Origin: Thysanoteuthis rhombus
Lineage: Eukaryota > Mollusca > Cephalopoda > Oegopsida > Thysanoteuthidae
Assembly: GCA_963457665.1 (NCBI GenBank)
Contig: OY735209.1
Coordinates: 6,791,417 to 6,855,416 of the forward strand
DNA length: 64,000 nt
Reading direction: 5' to 3'
Shown here: in pieces, positions 47,380 to 58,854 of the stretch
How the letters are laid out: each line of letters begins with the position of its first letter
How positions within the stretch are numbered: position 1 is the stretch's first letter
Position numbers and translations under genes: made by a program
Notes under the pieces: generated by a model
What the model saw: the letters and a program-made list of their open reading frames with translations, nothing else
Databases searched by the model: none
What the model was told of the DNA's origin: nothing

Positions 47380-48890
47380 TCGATTTTTAGCTGTTTTACC
47401 GAATGGAGGTCGTCAATGGTTGAGTAACTTCTTCTGAAACCAGCTTGTTCCCTTGGTTGGTTTTCATCTAGTGTTTCGGTGATTTGGTTGGTGATCACTT
47501 TGATGAAAAGTTTGTTATGTTGTTCAGTAATTGTTGAGATCTATTTGATTATTTTTTTTAATCAAATGAAAGCATTATGATTGCGATGTTCCAATATTCT
47601 GGGACTTTTGAGTAGGTTGGTGGTGATCTTATCTGGTAAAGGTACCTTTCCTTTTTTTGTTTTGTTTGGTGTCTTGCTTCACTTCCCACGTAGTGACTTC
47701 AGGAAAATCTTACGACTGGTTGTTCGTGAATTGAATATTTTGTTCATTTTTCTGCGTTATTTGTTTGGAGGAATAGAGGTTTTAGTAGAATTCTTGGGCA
47801 CTCTCAATTATCTAGCCCCTCTCCATTGTTAAGTCTCCATTTTCTTTAGGCACTCTGGTTATTTGTTTTCTACTCGAATCAAGAGTTTTGGAGATAACTT
47901 TGAAGCCCTTACCTTTTTCGAGAATTGCTCCGATGACTTCTGTCGTCTATCTTCTTTTATCTCCTCTTTATTTCTTTTGATGGTTTTATTTAATTCTGTT
48001 GCTTCAATCTTTTCCCTTGTTGTTGTCATTGGTTTGAGATTCCCGTATTTTCTATGAGATTCTTGGTATTTTCTATGATTTTACAGATGGTTTGTTTGCT
48101 CTTCGGTTTGAACATATTGGCGACTTGTATTGAAGAGATTGTCATTTTGTTTTGATATCGTTGTGGTTCTTTTCTGGTTCGATGAGAAATTGAAGCCTGT
48201 TTTCCAGTTCGAGCTTCGAGGGTCAGGTGAGTTTTTTTGGTACGTTTAGTGGTTGCACTTTGGTGTTGAATATTTTCCTGGATTCTTTGTTGGTGTTAAT
48301 TTGGACTTTACTTCTAACCATTCTGTGATCACATCCTACATCGGCTTGATTTAGGACCTGAATTTCTTTGACGGTGTCATTCTTGTCTGCTAGGATGTAG
48401 TCGATTTTGTTCTTGGTTCTGTGATTGGGACTCCTCCAAGTCTACTTCATATCGAATGTCTTCTCGACGAAAGTGTTCATCATTTTGAATCCATTTGCTA
48501 TTGCAAAATCTATAAGATCTTAACCTCTTTCGTTTCGTATCTTGTATCCGAAGTTGCCGATACAACTTTCATTTCCTTGTCCTACCTGAACGTTGACGTC
48601 TTCCACAATGATGTTTAAATGTTTTAGGGTCGGTGGGTATGGAATTCAAGTCATCGGAGAAGTTGCCAATCTCCTCTGAAATGGGAGCGTAGACTTGAAT
48701 GATGATCAGTGTATACCTCTTTGAGAGTTGTACGGAGACAATGGCTACGTGATCTAGCTTTGAATCCCACAACATTGTCTTTGAGTTGTTTATGAATGAG
48801 AAAGCCAACTCCACGTTGTTTTCCTTTCTCTTTTCCGCTCAAGGAGGCCTTCGACTCATTGGAAATCCCCAAGGTTATTGATGCTATCAT
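47380..48890 (-). mobile_element. RTE-clade LINE, 5' segment (endonuclease to early RT), inverted
   Basis: Minus-strand frames read, from high to low coordinate: GVGFLIHKQLKDNVVGF, then DHVAIVSVQLSKRYTLIIIQ and VYAPISEEI (AP-endonuclease core; the QVYAP word is typical). Next 'DYILADKNDTVKEIQVLNQA' with DVGCDHRMVRSKVQI (end of the endonuclease), then a long linker. Finally come 'NKLVSEEVTQPLTTSIR'-like and 'YSTIDDLHSVKQLKIDRPCC', the start of the reverse transcriptase. Many stops and frame changes show that it is dead. Its end in RT is almost exactly where the plus-strand segment at 48,828 resumes, suggesting one copy with an inverted 5' part. Confidence 0.85.
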
Positions 48891-49595
48891 TCAACAAGGT
48901 GTACACTCTGTACAAATAAGAGTATTGCAATGTGTCTCCGTCTGCAACGTTCCACCATCAGGCTGTAGAAAGACTTGGAACTCTTCCAGCTCCAAAAAAG
49001 GATAAGACAAGGAAATGACAGCTCACCCAAACTCTACACATTCTACCTCGAGATGATTTTCCAGGTCCTACCCTGGGAAAGTAAATGAATCAGGATAGAC
49101 AGCGAATAACTAAACAACCTCAGGTTTGCAAACGACATCGTCCTTTTTGCTGGAAATCTTCATGACCTTCAGATGATGCCGGACAGACTGAACGAAGAAA
49201 AGATAAGGAGGTTCGCTCCCACATGAAATTTAGTTAAAAAAAATGTCATGTACAACGAATATGTTGAAGAAAGAGACACAACGATTAAAATCAAAGACGC
49301 AAAACTGGAGAAAGTAGACCACTTCATCTACCGAGGACAAAGAATCTCGATGAAATCCTTAAAAAGAGAAGTAATCAAGCAAAGAATCACACGAAGTTGG
49401 CAAGTTTTCGACAGGGCAAGCTCAACCTCTAAGAAAAAATTCCACTTATGCTAAAAAGAACCAATGCATTGCCCCCGAAAATTACCTATGGAGCTGAAAG
49501 ATGGAACTTAAACAAAAGCTTGATCCTCAGACTGAGAACCATGCAATGTGAACAAGAGAGAACCATGGTCAACCTCACACTGAGAGATCTATTTC
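48828..49595 (+). mobile_element. RTE-clade LINE, 3' segment (RT to C-terminal region)
   Basis: Starts KEAFDSLEIPKVIDAIIQQG, the RT motif following 'DYKKAFDSLE' in RTE proteins. Then come 'LRFANDIVLFAGNLHDLQ' ((F/A)xDD region, here ANDIVLFA), IKIKDAKLEKVDHFIYRGQ, 'RITRSWQVFDRASST', ITYGAERWNLNKSLILRLRT and 'ERTMVNLTLRD'. It stops at 49,590 at the edge of a (TATC)n tract; the last part of the protein and the 3' tail are missing. It adjoins the inverted 5' segment with an overlap or gap of only a few tens of bases. Confidence 0.85.
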
Positions 49596-49602
49596 GGTCT
49601 GT

Positions 49603-49609
49603 CCACATC

Positions 49610-49654
<45 letters not shown>

Positions 49655-49665
49655 CAGTCTTTCCA

Positions 49666-49705
<40 letters not shown>

Positions 49706-49706
49706 A
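49603..49706. repeat. (TATC)n microsatellite
   Basis: Two pure TATC runs separated by a TCAGTCTTTCCATATC word, the same link word as in the 11 kb array. Confidence 0.97.
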
Positions 49707-49804
49707 GTAGATAGATATAAACAGACCCAGAGATATCTACTGATTGGGGCTTAGTTTCAGTATATATCACGAGCGTAAGATGCCCTAGAAATACTTATCA
49801 AATG

Positions 49805-50000
49805 AGCAGTGTGACCCTTTTGTTTTTTCTGTCTGTAACACTGGATTCTTCTACTGGGGCTGGGGAGGGATAAACATTTTGCTGATAAAAAACACTACCC
49901 ACGATTTGAAACCATAGACTCTTCAACTGAAACATATCTATAATTCTTTTTTTACTCGTTTTGTAGAGAGTCAAATATTTCTGTGATTTTTTCCACAGTT
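49805..50000 (+). repeat. Unclassified dispersed repeat, copy 2
   Basis: It matches 325-520 around CTGTCTGTAACACTGGATTC and TGAAACCATAGACTCTTCAA. Confidence 0.4.
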
Positions 50001-50072
50001 ATCAACTGGTACATAAAATAAATAAAATACAATTTCAAAACGGGACAATTTATTCTTTCTGATAAGTTTTCA

Positions 50073-50075
<3 letters not shown>

Positions 50076-50170
<95 letters not shown>

Positions 50171-50219
50171 TTCAATTTATATATATATATAGATATATAT
50201 ATATATACATATTTCAATT

Positions 50220-50287
<68 letters not shown>
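50076..50287. repeat. (TA)n array with repeated TTTCAATTTA interruptions
   Basis: About 210 bp. Three TTTCAAT words split the array, as though whole TA-plus-flank segments were duplicated. Confidence 0.98.
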
Positions 50288-50288
<1 letters not shown>

Positions 50289-50749
50289 CAATAACCTTCA
50301 TGGCAGTTCGTAAGTAAGTACAAGTTGATCATTAGTTGGACGATCGTAATTTGGGGGTTTGCTATAACTGAATATATACCTATTCATGGACCTGCCTTCT
50401 TACTGTAATAGTTTCATATTCACTATGGTAGATTTTCGAGCCCAAATGAAAATCATGATATCAAATACTGATTTTCCTTAGGCAAGTCCTCTGTAATATA
50501 TTCAGTTACGTGATTTGACTGTCGTGGTTGCTAGATTAGGTGAATGGAGGATATGTTTCTCATATTCGGTGTCACGACGACGAAAAGGACGTGAATCTTG
50601 GGCCATATCAATAAATTAACTAAGAAAAAAAACTCGCTATCACAGTCAATAATTGAACCACTGTCGTGTCGAAATTTGAATTCATGCAATAAAGAATTCC
50701 ATCGGAGAATAAAGATAGTCAGAATAAATTCTATTTATGACATCACAGA

Positions 50750-50920
50750 CATTTTTCCATTTTTTAAAATAGAGTATAAAAAACATCTAGGAACATCTCA
50801 ATTGCGGAGAAAATAAATGTTATTATTTCTGGAAACATCTAAAATAGAATTTGAAAGCATCTGAAAAACGTCTGGAAACATCTCTATTCTTGAGAATCTA
50901 AATGCTGTTAATGTACTATA
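50750..50920. repeat. Short direct repeat, unit about 85 bp
   Basis: ACATCTAGGAACATCTCAAT ... AAATGTTATTATT is followed by ACGTCTGGAAACATCTCTAT ... AAATGCTGTTAATG. Confidence 0.55.
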
Positions 50921-51344
50921 CCGGTCAAAATAAGGCCTATTTTAGGTAGAAAAGGCTTTTTTTCAGAAGGGGTGTAGTGGAGTACTGATGACAATTTTTA
51001 TGTCTGCAGACAAAACAGTATGGCCAGGAGCGCTGGAAGACCCAAACACACGCGCACATAAAAGGGGATAAGACCAGTCGCCTCCTTCGCTGGCTACGGC
51101 AGTTTAGTAGAATTCAAAAATGTTCACGCTGAATAAAAATCTTCCGTTGAGATTTTGTTATGTAAATAACTTTCATAATGAATTTTCAAAATTTGTCACC
51201 GGTTTTACCGAGTCGGAACCTTACCCGAAAATTTTCTATGTACCCTCAATGTCAATGTGTTGCATCATATCAGCGAAATATTACTTTCATTGCCTTCATC
51301 ACAATCTAACGATTGCCTTGTATCCCTATCTGATTCACTGCCAA

Positions 51345-51425
51345 AGTAGGAAGACCGGAACGCAACGTTCACAGGCAAAGGTCATGGTTAACATCACATG
51401 GAGAGAGGTCACCAGTATTCTATAG
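51345..51425 (+). mobile_element. RTE-clade LINE, very short fragment
   Basis: The frame reads RTGTQRSQAKVMVNITWREV, matching the 'RTMQRAHERIMLNLTWRDH' segment of the RTE C-terminal region. Only about 80 bp is recognisable. Confidence 0.5.
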
Positions 51426-52800
51426 TAGAAAACAAACATGTCAGAGATATTTCATTTCATTCCTCAACTCCCAAACATGTTAACAGCAAACAGTTTTCTC
51501 TGAAACCTCAGCAATTCTTTTTTGAAAAGGGTGGTCGGTAACCGTCGAAATGCATAAAAACATAAGCCATCATAAGCATAATGTAAGCTGTTGATTATAA
51601 TCATTGCTAATTTTATCAAACAATTATTGAGTCGGTCTCCAAACTCTTTATTCAAAGAGACCACGATAGGCAGTTATCTCTCTACATCTTTCATTTAATG
51701 TTATAAGCCGGATATTGCTATCTGAAAGACCCTGTCCCAAAGTGACCAGAATAACCGGCCTCTGCATCAGCCTTTGTGTTCCATAGGAAATTTTCTGAAT
51801 TTTAGGCCCTCCCCATTTAGAAAATTGTCGCTATACCATCTTTCTATTCCCGCATCCTTCTTTGGTTTTTGTGCAAAAAATAAGGGGAAACCACACCGGG
51901 TTGATTCCACCGGAGCGAGATGTACACAATGTTGATTTCAACATGAATTGTAATATTCGTACATGGCAGAAGTGAATCGCCGTAGACCACATGTGTACCA
52001 GAACTAGTTATCTAAGAAATGATCTAGAACTATCTTGAAAAAATAGATCTTTATCTAAAAAAGGATTTCTAAAAAATACCAGCATAAGATTTGTGCGTTG
52101 TTGGTCCAAAATGACTTTGGCGACCCCAAAAAGCACTCTTTTTGAAAGGAAAAAGATGATACTTAGTAGTGTATTATTCATACGAATATTTACGGTTAAA
52201 CACCCCGAAATGGGATTAAGGGCGCCCTCTCAAGCTCACACACACACACACAAGTAAAGTGAGAAGAATCCGTAGCCTGCTGCGCTAATTGGTCGGGTGG
52301 GCCATTTGGAGGGCTACAGTGTTTCGATATACTAATAATACGACATGATTAGGTAAAATAAAAAGATATGATGATAGGAAGATTGTGCTGCGCCAACTTT
52401 CTAAGTGGGCGAGCCTACCTACCATAATAATCAACATGGAAACCCTGTTTTTTTAACTAGGATCATACGCTGACATCTGGCATCGTTAAGAAATACGTAA
52501 GTATCTAAATGATAAGTAAGTCATGAGTGATCTGTACCTCGTTTGGGTTTGAAACTAGTTTTGTTAATGTTTATGGTGACCTGATTGAAAATCATGGACC
52601 ACTCGATCTTTGCCCGTTGCTTGAACCATTACACACCAGACCAACTCGTGTTCATTTCAACGTGAAACTTGATGACTAACACCATTGTTCGGTCAACAGT
52701 GACGATAACAAGCTAATTTCAGGAAATACTTACCTTCGATGCGTGGGTGGGGATATGAAAGGCCCAACCCTTTCTTTCTATAAAAATAATGTCATAAACC
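51426..52800. other. Unassigned sequence
   Basis: No gene supported. GC-richer patches at 51,890-51,990 and 52,215-52,330 (TGCTGCGCTAATTGGTCGGG) have no assignment. Confidence 0.4.
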
Positions 52801-52802
52801 AG

Positions 52803-52845
52803 GAGTTGGCCAACTATGGCCTGCAGGAAAACCCAGCCTTCCGTG
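52803..52845 (+). mobile_element. hAT-type terminal repeat, left end only
   Basis: AACCAGGAGTTGGCCAACTA followed by TGGCCTGCAGG resembles hAT termini of the CAGGGGTTGGCAAACT kind. No partner end was found; an RTE copy begins about 40 bp further on and may have interrupted it. Confidence 0.45.
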
Positions 52846-52879
52846 TCTTTTATTTATGAATATGATAGATATTTACGAA

Positions 52880-53345
52880 AATCATTATCATCATCATCAT
52901 CCGTCAAAGATCATTTCCATCTGCTTCCATGACGACCTCGATTGAGTTAACTCTTGCCATGCGAACCTTTCTATTTCATCCCACCATTTTGTATCTGTTT
53001 TTTCCCACTGCTTTCACTGTCCCTTGGGCAACAAACGGTTAAGCTTTTGCTCCTCTGCTGTCGTTTCTTCTTGCTAAGTGCCCAGCCCATCTCCATTTTT
53101 GCAGCCTAACTATTTTTTTAATGATATCTTAAACTTTTGGTTCTGTCCACGGATTCATATTGATGTTTTTTCCATCACTCTGAGTTATCCCTGGCCTTGT
53201 TCCTTCCATGGCTCTCCGTGTGATTCTATGTTTGTTCTTGGTTCGTTTTATTGATTTCCATGTTCTTACATCCGTAATTCATGGCTCATGATATGCATTC
53301 ATCGTAAACTGTGCACTTTATCCACATTGGCAAGGTTCTTTTCAA
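52880..53345 (-). mobile_element. RTE-clade LINE, different subfamily, 3' end
   Basis: On the minus strand: 'VYDECIS.MNYGCKNMEINK', NQEQT, 'ESHGRNKARDNSE', 'KKIVRLQKWRWAGHLARR' and 'SRGAKALTVCCPRDSESSGK'. Then 'QNGGMK.KGSHGKSQLNRGR' and a SLTDDDDD end from TGATGATGATGATAA. The GHLARR and 'RGRHGSRWK' wording differs from the other RTE copies (GHVARM, GKVYVQ), so this is a second lineage. Confidence 0.7.
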
Positions 53346-53654
53346 TAAGACTCAATTCGGATACGCCATTTTCTTTTGCACCCATGATTTTACCCCAACT
53401 TTTTAGCTGTCAAACAAGACCTTAAGAATAGAGGGTGAGGTTTTAGAACAGATTAATGAATACGTTTACAAAACAGAATCAACTTCACTAAGTAATACAT
53501 AAAATGAAAATCTAAAAAAAAGAAAATGACGTTTACAAAAACTAGTATACTGTTGATTGCTTTCTGAAAGTGAGTTTCAATTTCTTCATTCTATTTATTG
53601 GCATACGATATATAATATCCGGCGTGGGACACGACCCACTGATCAGATACGAGT

Positions 53655-55545
53655 ACTACTAAAGTGTCTCACAAAAGTTTGAAACTCCCGATAAATGTAC
53701 GGTATTATTGGGACCTTGATATATTTTTTTTAATTTCTTTATTTGATTTACAAAAAAAGTTCCATATTTTTCTAAATTTTCTCTGTTGAAGACTTCCACG
53801 GTTGTTCAGGTAACATCTGGAAATATTACGTTCAGAATGGGATGTTCCAAACAAATCACTCTGAGGTTCAGGAAGGGACAATTATCGAATTGAAACTTGC
53901 AGGCATGAGTCGTGATTAGATATGCAATCAATTTTTTAGTTGGGTATTAGTCAAAGATAATGTGATCTTGGTATGGTTTCCTGGACATAATCAGTACCTG
54001 ACTTCAATTGAATACCTAACTATTTAACTACGATTGAATTAGTGTAAAATCATCAGTAGTACCTGTTGTGAGAAAGTTAATTCCTCAACGCTAGCTGCTG
54101 ATGATAGTAGGTCCTTCAGGAAAAAGGAAGGAAGGATAAACTCTTTAGGCCAGAGAGAGAAGAAAGATTAAATATTTTCTTTTCCCAATAGCTGTAAGCA
54201 TAAAAATGAGAAGATAGCTGGCCGGTTTGTGATGTCGAACCAGAAAAGTAAAAATGCAAATGGGAGTGCATTGAGAGTGGAACAGATAAAACGGAATAAG
54301 ATCAAGAATAAGATTTGAAATAACAAAGAATATATTTTTGAAATGAATACAAAATATGATTCGGTCATGAACCCTCATAAAAAGAACTAAGAAAATAATG
54401 TGCTTTTAGACTTGTTTTACGACTTGTTGAAATAATATTATTGATAGTTCAATATAGATATAAGTGTATAATATTCCTATAGTTAAGAATGGCCATGTGT
54501 AGATGCAGGAAGTAAAGAAACTAAAGTATTAGTTTGTATGTTAGTGTGTGAATGAATGCGTACGTACGTACGTAAGTGGGATGGTTGTTAGGCAAATTTG
54601 TTGGAACAGTCCACATGCTGCTCGGCGTAGAATGAGGAATGGACGATGATAGAATGGTGTGCTCTTTCTTGTAGAAGCAGAAATCCATTGTCTTCCAAGA
54701 TGGTAGATATCAAAATCTTAATACTAGTTATACCTGAAAAGAAAGTTACATTTTTGCAGACTTTGTGTCCGGAATTTTTCGAACAAATATCTAAATGTAC
54801 TTGCTGCTGTAGATGAAGGATTGGGATATATCTAAAAGGTGTGTTCAAGGAGATTGTGTTATCTCCTAATGACAACAATTTTTTACCTTACTGGATTTAT
54901 TTGTCATTGTACTTGACGGTATATTCATGTGTGTTTTAATAAACTGATAAAGAAGAAAATTGTGTGGTCAGGTAAACATTTTAATGTTTTAAATAAGATA
55001 TCAATCCGTTACGGTCAGTTGAATCCAACCGTAACTTTTTGAACACTATGGATTGCCTGTACGAAGACCACGAGGATCAGACCCAACCAGTCAGCGGTTC
55101 ATACATCCAACAATGAAACATCCTCTTCTGGTCATGATCTGGGTGGGGTGCTTCCCTAGCAGAGGTCAAAGATGATAGTATTTTCTGTCACTAGAAGTGA
55201 CAATGAGTTCGGAGAGGTACTTGGCTGTCTTGGAATAAGGTCTACTACCATTCCTATGGATAACAAAACCATCTTATGCTAAAAGTATTGAAAAAAAAAT
55301 GTATTCAGAATCATGATTTTGATCTCTTGGAATGACCACCCAACTCACCAGACCTCAATTTGAAAGTAGATCTGTGGGGTTTTAAGAGGAGAAGGATTGC
55401 CCCCATGAAGACAGTTTGAATTCAAGATGTCAACGATGATTAGAACGACAGCTTTACAACGTCAATTCCTACCAGAGTCAAAGCAAAGATCGAAGACAAA
55501 TACATCTGTCGTAAATTCTAACTTCTCAATTCAAGTTGACACGTC
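53655..55545 (+). mobile_element. Tc1-like transposon remnant, split
   Basis: A possible terminal repeat AGTGTCTCACAAAAGTTTG lies at about 53,662. Near 53,850-53,940 comes 'NHSEVQEGTIIELKLAGMSRD', like the first helix of Tc1 transposases. The C-terminal part resumes near 55,100: MKHPLLVMIWVGCFPSRGQ (the KHP.SVM.WGCF block), 'ERYLAVLE', PPNSPDLNLKVDLWGFKRRR (the SPDLNPIE.LW block), and 'SIPTRVKAKIEDK'. Between about 53,990 and 55,040 no transposase similarity is visible, so the middle is lost or replaced by other DNA. The right terminal repeat is not clear. Inactive. Confidence 0.7.
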
Positions 55546-55559
55546 TTTATTGTCTAGTA

Positions 55560-56310
55560 AGTTTTTGCACACAGATGAAGAATTTTTTTAAATTGAAAGA
55601 AAAATATATTTTCATGATTTTGGGGTGGTATTTCTAAAAAGTTACTCATCTGTCCTCGTTTTCAAATTAAAAAAAATGTTAGATTGTGTTTTCATCATTT
55701 TCTTTGCGAATTATTTTAATAACAATTTACCGATATAGAGATTAACATGCATGTAGATAAAACCAACATTTCCTATATTAAAATATCTATAGTCTAACTT
55801 GTATTTCGAATGTAACACCTCTTTATTTGAATTCCTAATATACATTTTGATTTCTCTATCAAAGGAAATTCCTAAAAATTATACCGTATTTTTATTCGTA
55901 TTTTGTTTGGAAAAATATTTACGGTACCGGAGACTTTTTTTAAAAATGACTAAATTGTAAATGTGCAGTTTTTGTATTTTTTTCATGCCCAACTCCACGC
56001 CCCAAATCTAGAAAATAAGGAACATTCAGGGTTCTTTTTTAATTTGAAATTTCGATTTCAAAAAACTGGTCCGAACAAGTTTACTTTTAATGATTAGAAT
56101 CGGTTTTTAGAGCACACCTCACCAGTTTGCAACACATGTGCGCCAGATTTCTGGCGCTAGAAGGCAGGTAATCATGTGACTCAGCGATGTGATCCAAATG
56201 ACTGTGTTCCAACAAACCCCGGTCTCCCTTACTCATTTGACTCCAAGTTTACGAGATAAGCATATGTGGCTAATTTGACTATGTGGTTTCCTACATTAAA
56301 CTTTTAGTAG
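55560..56310. other. Unassigned AT-rich sequence
   Basis: No supported gene. The end near 56,110-56,180 is GC-richer (TGTGCGCCAGATTTCTGGCG) with a short imperfect palindrome. Confidence 0.45.
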
Positions 56311-56345
56311 TATTCTAGACCAAGGTTTCTCAAATGAAAGACCAT

Positions 56346-56424
<79 letters not shown>
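56346..56424. repeat. (TA)n microsatellite
   Basis: About 78 bp TA inside the hAT element. Confidence 0.97.
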
Positions 56425-56426
<2 letters not shown>

Positions 56427-56516
56427 CTAGAAGCGCCGAAGCCGTGAACTAAAGTCCCGAAGTCGACGTGCATAAAATTGTGGAGTGCAGCAGCCATGAA
56501 GTGAGTGCAACTTACA

Positions 56517-56580
56517 GGGACAGACAGATAAACGGAGGGACAGACAGATAAACGGAGGGACAGACAGACAAACAGGGACA
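56517..56580. repeat. 20-bp minisatellite, about three units
   Basis: GGGACAGACAGATAAACGGA in tandem, the last unit shortened to GACAGACAAACAGGG. Confidence 0.9.
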
Positions 56581-56823
56581 TGCACATACATATAGAATTG
56601 GTCCAAAAAGCTTAACTTTTTGAATTTCCGGATTTTAAAAAAAAAAGTCTGCAGTAAGTGTGGCTTTCGTAATGGAAAGCCAACAATCGAAGTCTGTTAC
56701 AACGGACGCATCGTCATTTTTTTGCATCAATACCACATAATATCACATTCGAAACTGTGGACGGCTTATTCCTCAGATGGAACAAAAATATATATGATGC
56801 GGAACCTAGTTTGAGAAACACTG

Positions 56824-57305
56824 ATCTAGATAACAATACACGTGACTTTTCTAACTGGTGCGTACGAGGAACATATCCGAGTCAATAGTTCACCAATCCT
56901 CGTCAAGATGAAAACTTCAGTCGAAGATCAAATGATAGAATATGGGATAGTTGTTTGTATCATGGCTTGAAAGACAATAAGTTTGACTGGATACACATTG
57001 TGGAAAGAAGGAATACGTGATTTTTTACATTCAGTCAACAAACAATCTTGAACATCGATACTAGATAAAAGAAGTAGCAAAATTATGGGGCCGCACTCCC
57101 TCCCAGCAAAAGAATGGGAACTCTGTTACTGCAAGTTCCCAGAGCTCAACACCACTGAATAATTACTTAGAAAGGGAAACGGTTCTCAACACATCGGTTT
57201 TCGAAGGTTTTGAATGCTGTTTTTCAAGGCAGGCTAGCTCAAACCAATTGAAAGTTTAGAGCATCTTCTTTATAGTCATTTGTCCTCATTTGGTCTTGTC
57301 CTTGA
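56824..57305. other. Unassigned sequence
   Basis: No gene or repeat recognised. Confidence 0.4.
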
Positions 57306-57307
57306 CC

Positions 57308-57805
57308 TAGGGTCTTTAACCTTATCCTCTCAGGGAACCCTTCTCAATTATTGAATTTTCTTAGGAACTCCTAAAAAAAAAAAAAGGAGAAAAAAACAAC
57401 TTTCCGTTATGCATAGATATATTCACATATGTATGAAACCTTTGGATTTTGGCCTTGTTTATAGAATTATCCGAATGTGTATGAACCCAAATAGAAAAAT
57501 TAATATTCAAATGGATAAGTAAGAACAAAGCTCACTGAGGAAGAATAGACATATGAATGACTACTGACTGAATAGAGTCTGTGTCATGTAGATATAACCA
57601 AGATGTTTTTAATTAAAGGTGCAAAATGTTGTCAATCTCTTTTTCTCATATAAAAAGTGCTGATAGGGTTGATATGTAAGAACCACGAAGGAATCGTTTA
57701 TACGATAAAGATTTACTGAGTATTTTACGGAAATGTTACTTCGTCAGGCAAAAAAGACCTCTAGAAAGGTCACGCGGGACCTATAGTTTGAATACCGCTA
57801 TTCTG
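57308..57805. mobile_element. Possible second hAT non-autonomous element
   Basis: The left end TAGGGTCTTTAACCTTATCC with GGGAACCCTTCTCAATTATT resembles hAT left termini. On the other strand, the right end reads TAGCGGTATTCAAACTATAG then GTCCCGCGTGACC, like hAT termini with a 'GGTCCCGCG' block. Inverted-repeat match is partial and no clear 8-bp duplication is seen. Confidence 0.45.
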
Positions 57806-57833
57806 GACTGAGCTAAGTTCAGTAATTATCCCC

Positions 57834-57836
<3 letters not shown>

Positions 57837-57902
<66 letters not shown>
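57837..57902. repeat. (TA)n microsatellite
   Basis: About 66 bp TA. Confidence 0.97.
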
Positions 57903-57907
<5 letters not shown>

Positions 57908-58850
57908 GTTTATGCGTATGTGAGGTGAAGAGAAGTTACTTTAGTGAAACTATTGTTTTGAATTTGCTTCTTCCGCAACTAAGAATCAGACTGCAGCAAA
58001 AATACTGAATTTGCAAATCAATTTCTGCACGTGAAAGGCATTTACCTTCGTCTAAATTTGAAGACTTCATATTGATGGGTCCAACTCCAAGATCTTATCA
58101 AAGCACTGCAGATATTTCGATGCGTCCAACAGTAATACGCTTTTCAGTCAGTCGGGCCGTCCATGCCGGTTATGTTAAACAATGGAAAGAGGAAGGAGAG
58201 TGTATGACATCATCACCAGAACATCTATTCTGATCAATACATGGTGTATCAAGCTTTTTTTTTCTCCAGTGTTTCAAAGTATCGTTTGTTAATGATAACT
58301 AAAACTTTACTTTCCAGTATCAACTGCTAATATCAATCTGTCAAATATTCCTAAGTATAGTTATTCCAAGCCATTCTCAGGATTTCCAGTCGTGGTTTCA
58401 ATATATCATAGTTCAGTCATGAACAATTCAATGGAGATATTCTCATGCCTTTGCAGCGTACCGTGAAAAAACGCATCATAAAAAATTCAAATGCTCATAT
58501 ATTTATAATTTGATCAAAGGGTACGTAAATGTAGATATATTTATAATTTGGCCAGAGGTGACAAGTGATAAAAACGTTTGGAATTTATCATCAATGAATT
58601 TTATAGTAGTCATGTTAGTATTATTCGTAAGGAAAAAAAACCGTGGAAACTTGTCAACTAAAGATCATTTATATAGACAGTATAAACCAATCGTGGCTGA
58701 AAACTTGTTTGTATCCACGAACCGGTTAGTCTAATGGTATTTTAAACATTAATTTTTCTCCAATGCTGTAGTTTTATCAAATTTATAGTTTTCGTTAGTA
58801 AATCGTGATATTCACTTTGTCTGTATGATTTACTGTATTCGCTTATTTAT
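57903..58850. other. Unassigned AT-rich sequence
   Basis: No supported gene; a 74-codon frame at 58,510-58,734 has no family features. Confidence 0.45.
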
Positions 58851-58854
58851 TTGT

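Larger units (their letters stand above)
56322..56823. mobile_element. hAT non-autonomous element (MITE) with TCTAGA target duplication
   Basis: The left end CAAGGTTTCTCAAA and the right end TTTGAGAAACACTG are inverted repeats of the hAT CAGTGTTTCTCAAA type. The flanks TTCTAGAC and ATCTAGAT are an 8-bp direct duplication with two outer mismatches. The core TCTAGA fits the nTCTAGAn preference known for many hAT families. A (TA)n tract (56,346-56,424) and a 20-bp minisatellite lie inside; no transposase is encoded. Confidence 0.75.

Noticed and set aside
48377-48890. Minus-strand frames as independent host genes
   Set aside because: They are pieces of the RTE endonuclease region (QVYAP, DHRMVRSKVQI wording).
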